Source: Acidaminococcaceae bacterium (GTDB taxonomy: Bacteria > Bacillota > Negativicutes > Acidaminococcales > Acidaminococcaceae). Taken from it: a stretch of DNA of 6,623 nt. Shown here piece by piece: positions 6,482 through 6,623 of this stretch. Under the pieces are notes generated by a model. The model did not search any database and was not told where the DNA came from. It saw only the letters and a list, made by a program, of their open reading frames with translations. How positions within the stretch are numbered: the stretch's first letter is position 1; every line of letters begins with the position of its first letter. Location of the stretch: assembly GCA_028693975.1 (NCBI GenBank), contig JAQUUF010000066.1, forward strand, positions 1-6,623. Reading direction: 5' to 3'. The position numbers and the translations under genes were made by a program.

Positions 6482-6528
6482 AAAAAAAGCTCTCTAATGC
6501 GTAGTATTCTACATATTAGAGAGCTTTT
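6482..6528 (-). terminator. Strong terminator after the ABC ATPase gene
   Basis: A perfect 14-bp stem, AAAAGCTCTCTAAT with ATTAGAGAGCTTTT (6528-6515 with 6498-6485), is extended by an inner GTAG/CTAC stem and a 4-base loop. Seven T follow on the minus strand (6488-6482). It begins a few bases after the ATPase stop at 6533. The T run ends directly against the DUF4127 ribosome site, with no space for a conventional promoter between them. Confidence 0.88.
6506..6511 (-). promoter_or_regulatory. Candidate -10 hexamer inside the terminator loop, before the DUF4127 gene
   Basis: TAGAAT on the minus strand (6511-6506) matches TATAAT at 5 of 6 positions and lies in the top of the terminator hairpin. 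A start about seven bases downstream would begin in the 3' arm, so the RNA would escape the hairpin and still carry the DUF4127 ribosome site. No good -35 is visible 17 bases upstream, so support is weak. Confidence 0.22.
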
Positions 6529-6532
6529 CCTT

Positions 6533-6623
6533 TTATCTACCGTTGTTGAAGCGAGCCAAAAATTCTGCGGTACGTTCATTCTCCGGAGCTTTAAAAACAA
6601 TCTCTGGTGGATTCATTTCCGCC
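6533..6623 (-). CDS. Polar amino acid ABC transporter ATP-binding protein, C-terminal end (partial)
   Basis: The last 29 codons before TAA at 6535-6533 read AEMNPPEIVFKAPENERTAE followed by FLARFNNGR. The pattern PxEIxxxPxxERTxxFLxRF is the usual C-terminal tail of GlnQ/ArtP/HisP-type ATPases that power amino acid uptake at the inner face of the membrane. Walker motifs lie outside the window, so the assignment rests on this tail alone. Most of the gene is beyond the right edge. Substrate and partner permease cannot be judged. The strong hairpin directly after the stop suggests it is the last gene of its transcript. Confidence 0.72.
   Translation of the reverse strand, partial: AEMNPPEIVFKAPENERTAEFLARFNNGR

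Noticed and set aside
1..6623. CRISPR array, tRNA/rRNA, insertion sequence or prophage part
   Set aside because: No spaced direct repeats, cloverleaf, transposase or terminal repeats were seen on either strand.

Overview
The window reads as a moderately low-GC Firmicute chromosome segment. The grounds are strong AGGAGG-type ribosome sites, a PyrR-type RNA element before the pyrimidine genes, and many simple hairpin/T-run terminators. The protein repertoire (DUF4127 family, C_GCAxxG_C_C family) would suit Clostridia or Negativicutes, but I cannot fix the genus from sequence alone. Every convincing gene lies on the minus strand, so the biological order runs from high to low coordinates.

Region 1 (6623-4264, accessory or transport-like). 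The window opens with the last 29 codons of a probable polar amino acid ABC transporter ATPase, closed by a strong terminator (6482-6528). Next comes a secreted or lipid-anchored DUF4127 protein (6463-4844), a second hairpin terminator (4824-4789), and a small cysteine-rich C_GCAxxG_C_C protein (4751-4311) closed by a perfect 14-bp terminator (4264-4298). The first two terminators sit almost against the next gene's ribosome site, so the downstream genes depend either on read-through or on promoters buried inside the hairpins.

Region 2 (4263-3881, about 380 bases without an established gene). It holds a possible plus-strand small RNA (4198-4300) and the pyr control region. That region has a sigma-A promoter (-35 TTGACT, 17-bp spacer, -10 TAAACT), a recognisable PyrR-binding stem-loop, an intrinsic terminator, and a 16-codon open frame running through the terminator. 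A 16/18-base inverted repeat brackets the promoter and PyrR loop.

Region 3 (3880-1, de novo UMP synthesis operon pyrB-pyrC-carA-carB). Aspartate transcarbamoylase, dihydroorotase and both carbamoyl-phosphate synthetase subunits are packed with overlaps of 17 and 13 bases and a 1-base gap. CarA and CarB make carbamoyl phosphate from glutamine, bicarbonate and ATP. PyrB joins it to aspartate, and PyrC closes the ring to dihydroorotate. carB runs off the left edge. The later pathway genes and pyrR itself are not in the window.

The enzymes are ordinary. The interest lies in the control region and in the terminator-promoter arrangement of the upstream genes. I saw no mobile element, CRISPR array, tRNA, rRNA or broken gene.
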